Under the pieces are notes generated by a model. That model saw only the letters and a program-made list of their open reading frames with translations. It was not told where the DNA came from and made no database searches. A DNA stretch of 64,000 bases from Longimicrobium terrae (lineage in GTDB: Bacteria; Gemmatimonadota; Gemmatimonadetes; Longimicrobiales; Longimicrobiaceae), in contig NZ_JACHIA010000014.1 of the NCBI RefSeq assembly GCF_014202995.1, positions 97,837 to 161,836 of the forward strand, given 5' to 3'. Shown here piece by piece: positions 61,571 to 64,000 of this stretch (positions are counted from its first letter, which is position 1; each line of letters opens with the position of its first letter). The position numbers and the translations under genes are program-made.

Positions 61571-62503
61571 TCAAAGCGTGCGGCTCAAACGGATCGCGAG
61601 GCGCACGGCCTCCTTCATGGACGATGGATCGGCGCGGCCGGTGCCGGCGATGTCCAGCGCGGTGCCGTGGTCCGGCGAGGTGCGGGGGAAGGGAAGCCCC
61701 AGCGTAACGTTCACTCCCGCGCCGAACGCGGCCGTCTTGAACGCCGCCATGCCGACATCGTGATACGGCGCGATCACGGCGTCGAACTCGCCGCGCACGG
61801 CGCGCGTGAACACCGTGTCCGCCGGAATGGGGCCGAACGCGTCGACGCCCGCCTCGCGCAGCCGCTGCAGCGCGGGCTGGACGATGCGCGCTTCCTCATC
61901 GCCGAACAGCCCGCCGTCCGATGCGTGCGGATTGACGGCGCACAGGGCCACGCGCGGTCGCTCGATCCCCCACTGCCGGGTGAGCGCTTCCGCCGTGATC
62001 GTCGCCTGGTGGACGAGCAGATCCGTGGAGAGCGCGGCGGGGACGTCGCGCAACGCCAGGTGCGTGGTGGCCAGCACGACGCGGAGCGGGCCGCCCAGCG
62101 CGGTGCGTTCCGCCGCCATCATCATCACCACCTCGGGCGCGCCGGACAGCTCGCCGAGCATTTCCGTGTGACCGGGATAGTGCCATCCACCGGCGCGAAA
62201 GGCGTACTTTTCGATGGGTGCCGTGACGAGCGCATCCACCTCTCCCACCATCGCCATCTCCACCGCGCGGCGGATGGCCTCGCCCGCGATCCGCCCCGCA
62301 GATGCCTCGTCCTGCTCCGCGCTCCACTCGCCTACGCTGACGTCCTGCGTGCCGGGGCGGAGCAGCGAGCGGGGGCCGACGAGCACGTAATCCGCCGCGG
62401 ATGCGAGTTCCGGGTCGGACAGCGCGCCCGCGGTCACCTCCGGGCCAATGCCGCGCGGGTCGCCCAACGTGATCGCGATGCGGGGAAGACGGCGTTCGGG
62501 CAC
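61571..62503 (-). CDS. pdxA: 4-hydroxythreonine-4-phosphate dehydrogenase
   Basis: A 310-residue PdxA with the family's metal-binding and substrate motifs: IAITLGDPRGIGPEV, GHTEMLGE, TTHLALRDVP, NPHASDGGLFGDEE, and YHDVGMAAFKTAAFG with LPFPRTSPDHGTALDIAGTG. It oxidises and decarboxylates 4-phosphohydroxy-threonine in the deoxyxylulose-phosphate-dependent route to vitamin B6. The GTG start has AGGA at a good distance. It leads the minus-strand run pdxA-ftsE-ftsX-envC-holB, with 80 bases before ftsE. Confidence 0.95.
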   Translation of the reverse strand: MPERRLPRIAITLGDPRGIGPEVTAGALSDPELASAADYVLVGPRSLLRPGTQDVSVGEWSAEQDEASAGRIAGEAIRRAVEMAMVGEVDALVTAPIEKYAFRAGGWHYPGHTEMLGELSGAPEVVMMMAAERTALGGPLRVVLATTHLALRDVPAALSTDLLVHQATITAEALTRQWGIERPRVALCAVNPHASDGGLFGDEEARIVQPALQRLREAGVDAFGPIPADTVFTRAVRGEFDAVIAPYHDVGMAAFKTAAFGAGVNVTLGLPFPRTSPDHGTALDIAGTGRADPSSMKEAVRLAIRLSRTL

Positions 62504-62983
62504 GGTGGATCCTGTTCGGCTCGGGGATTCTGCTCGGACGGCGAGTATAGGCGGCGCGCGCGGGTCAGACAACCGGTGCCGTGAGGTGCGCAACGGCAAC
62601 ACCAACGGCGGGAACGCGGAGGACGCGGAGGGAGCGGGGGAACGCGGAGGGCTCGCCGCCTTTCGTGCTCATCCCCGGCGGATTCTGAGCGCCGGACTCG
62701 CGAAAACGGCATCTCACGCGGAGGTCGCGGGGGGCGCGGAGGTCGCGGGGGAAATGGAGGAAGTGGAAAAACGGAGGGATGAAAGGAAAGTGGCGGATGC
62801 CTTTTGAATCCCCCATCTGTTCCCCCGCGTACCTCCGCCACCCCCGCGTCCTCCGCGTTCTGCAGTGGGTGTTTGCTCTTCTTGGCGACGACGTTTGCCG
62901 CCGGGACCGCGATGTGCACTTGAAATCGCGATTACGGTCTGGGCAGCACCAAAAGCTGGCTCTCGCGCACGGGACGAACACGG
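62504..62983. repeat. Gene-free divergent region with GCGGAGG-type repeats
   Basis: Between pdxA and a divergent methyltransferase gene. It contains a direct copy (CTCACGCGGAGGTCGCGGGG, 62714-62751) and an inverted relative (CCGCGTACCTCCGCCACCCC, 62825-62860), which can form a large stem. No gene is recognised. Confidence 0.5.
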
Positions 62984-63634
62984 ATGGGAAAGATTCCACA
63001 CGCAGCAAAGGCAGACGACGGGCTCGGGACGCTGGAGAACCTGCCCGGGCTCGATGACGAAACGCGCACCCGGCTGGCAGCGCTCATCGACGAGGGATGG
63101 CAGATCTGGGAGCGCTTCGATCTGGAGGTGCGCACCCAGGACTTTCACCCGTTCGTAGCGGCGGATTACGAGCAGGTGCTGCGGGCGCTGCTGCCGCTAC
63201 GCGCGCCCGGACAGCGGTTCCTGGAGTGGGGCTCGGCCACGGGCGTCATCACCATCATGGCAGACATGCTGGGGTTCGAGGCGTACGGAATCGAGCTGGA
63301 TGCCAGCCTCGTGGAGACGGCGCGCGGGCTGGCGGCGCGCCACGGTTCCAAGGCCACGTTCGTGGCGGGAAGCTTTCTGCCCAACAGCTATCGCTGGCGC
63401 CCCCGCGGCGGCGGCGACGCGCGCATCGGCACCATCGGCACCGGCGACTCGGCGTACCCGGAACTCGGGCGCGCGCTGGACGACTTCGACGTGGTCTACG
63501 GCTACCCGTGGACCGGCGAAGAGCCCATGATGCAGGACCTGATGCGCACCTTTGGCGCCCAGGACGCGCGTCTGCTGCTGCACGGCGGCAGCCTGGGCCT
63601 GCGCGTATTCCGTGGCGGCAAGCAGGTCGGGTAG
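62984..63634 (+). CDS. Putative class I SAM-dependent methyltransferase
   Basis: A 216-residue protein. The N-terminus is helical and charged (LPGLDDETRTRLAALIDEGW). The Rossmann segment RFLEWGSATGVITIMADMLG and the acidic YGIELDASLVETARGLAARH match SAM-binding motifs I and II, and FDVVYGYPWTGEE is the post-motif strand. A plausible substrate cannot be named. The motif I reading W-G-S-A-T-G differs from the usual G-x-G-x-G but keeps its geometry. The gene stands alone between two repeat-rich gaps. Confidence 0.72.
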   Translation: MGKIPHAAKADDGLGTLENLPGLDDETRTRLAALIDEGWQIWERFDLEVRTQDFHPFVAADYEQVLRALLPLRAPGQRFLEWGSATGVITIMADMLGFEAYGIELDASLVETARGLAARHGSKATFVAGSFLPNSYRWRPRGGGDARIGTIGTGDSAYPELGRALDDFDVVYGYPWTGEEPMMQDLMRTFGAQDARLLLHGGSLGLRVFRGGKQVG

Positions 63635-63642
63635 GACGCGAC

Positions 63643-63904
63643 GCCCTCACCCCGCGTGCTGCGCACGACGACCCTCTCCCACGAACAGATGTGGGAGAGG
63701 GAGCACACCCCAGGATCGGTGCGGGATCGGGTTCGGCTCGCGGCGGCAACCCCGGTCCGGCGGTTGAAACCGCGCCTCGAAAGACACGATGTCCGCCTGC
63801 GCGGACTGTGGCCGTGACCTTGTCGTAGGCCCCGATGCAGTTGAAGCCCCGAACGGCGCCTGTGGGCGTCGTGTCGGGGCTTCCCGCTTTTTGAGCGGCG
63901 GATT
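63643..63904. repeat. Composite dispersed repeat, copy B
   Basis: Same order of parts as 57047-57351, about 40 bases shorter because two spacers differ. It begins 8 bases after the methyltransferase stop and ends in TTTTTGAGCGGCGGATTTA-type sequence. Confidence 0.8.
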
Positions 63905-63989
63905 TATCTAGACTTTAGCACTTTGTGGACAAAAGCGGCAGGCAGTTTGCCCCTGAGCTTGCAACCCTTCCGGCCAGAAGGAGCGAGTC

Positions 63990-64000
63990 ATGGACCACCT
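63990..64000 (+). CDS. Start of a gene cut by the window edge
   Basis: An ATG follows AAGGAG at a good spacing and is preceded by an AT-richer stretch (TTTATCTAGACTTTAGCACT, about 63903) that could hold a promoter. Only M-D-H-L is visible, so the product is unknown. Confidence 0.5.

Overview
The window is GC-rich, densely coded DNA from a free-living Gram-negative-type bacterium with an ftsEX/envC division system, lipoprotein signal peptides and very large sensor kinases. The gene content fits the phylum Gemmatimonadota, most likely a Longimicrobium-like organism: short precursor-like peptides with a conserved M-K-K..L.L..L.V.SF leader, a sigma-70 factor of the W-R-P-S-A/V-A-V-R-L-E type, DUF305/LVIVD/DUF4142 secreted proteins, and many dispersed intergenic hairpins. 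This placement rests on recognition of families, not on a database search.

Layout. 1-2.2 kb: end of an unknown protein, an FHA-domain membrane protein and a small Ser/Thr kinase (phospho-signalling). 2.5-10 kb: a metzincin-type lipoprotein protease, a CHAT-protease/Sel1-repeat membrane protein, a CPA1 Na+/H+ antiporter, and an AT-richer sigma factor/AAA-ATPase pair that looks like an acquired switch module. 10.2-14.8 kb: small secreted protein, a leader-type peptide, cupin, aldo/keto reductase, zinc alcohol dehydrogenase and RibD-C reductase. 14.8-19.9 kb: a cobalamin riboswitch with a good promoter and an intrinsic terminator, controlling nrdA and nrdB; the NrdB has Phe in place of the radical Tyr (class Ic pattern). 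19.9-26.5 kb: four Cys-rich precursor-like peptides, interleaved with a thioesterase, a beta-propeller/MoaD pair and a family B DNA polymerase. 26.6-32 kb: methyltransferase and secreted DUF305, LVIVD and Met/His-rich DUF4142 proteins. 32.3-37.8 kb: an overlapping small-membrane-protein/ClC channel operon, then a CPA2 antiporter fused to Usp-like and PTS-EIIA-like domains. 38-43.4 kb: an unknown lipoprotein, two tandem paralogous secreted proteins, a PAP2 phosphatase and an AI-2E-family permease.

44-55.2 kb is a signalling operon: a soluble histidine kinase of about 2,540 residues with 15 HAMP-type 92-residue repeats, GAF, kinase core and three receivers, followed by overlapping CheR, CheB and a REC-PAS hybrid kinase, closed by a strong terminator. 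55.5-62.5 kb on the minus strand carries a lytic transglycosylase, moaC, holB, envC-ftsX-ftsE (each overlapping the next) and pdxA. A second small methyltransferase and the first codons of another gene close the window.

Intergenic DNA is unusual throughout. It holds near-identical REP-like palindromes 26 kb apart, a composite repeat of about 300 bases in two copies plus a fragment, and hairpins built from short near-tandem units. No rRNA, tRNA, CRISPR array, transposase or prophage gene was recognised.
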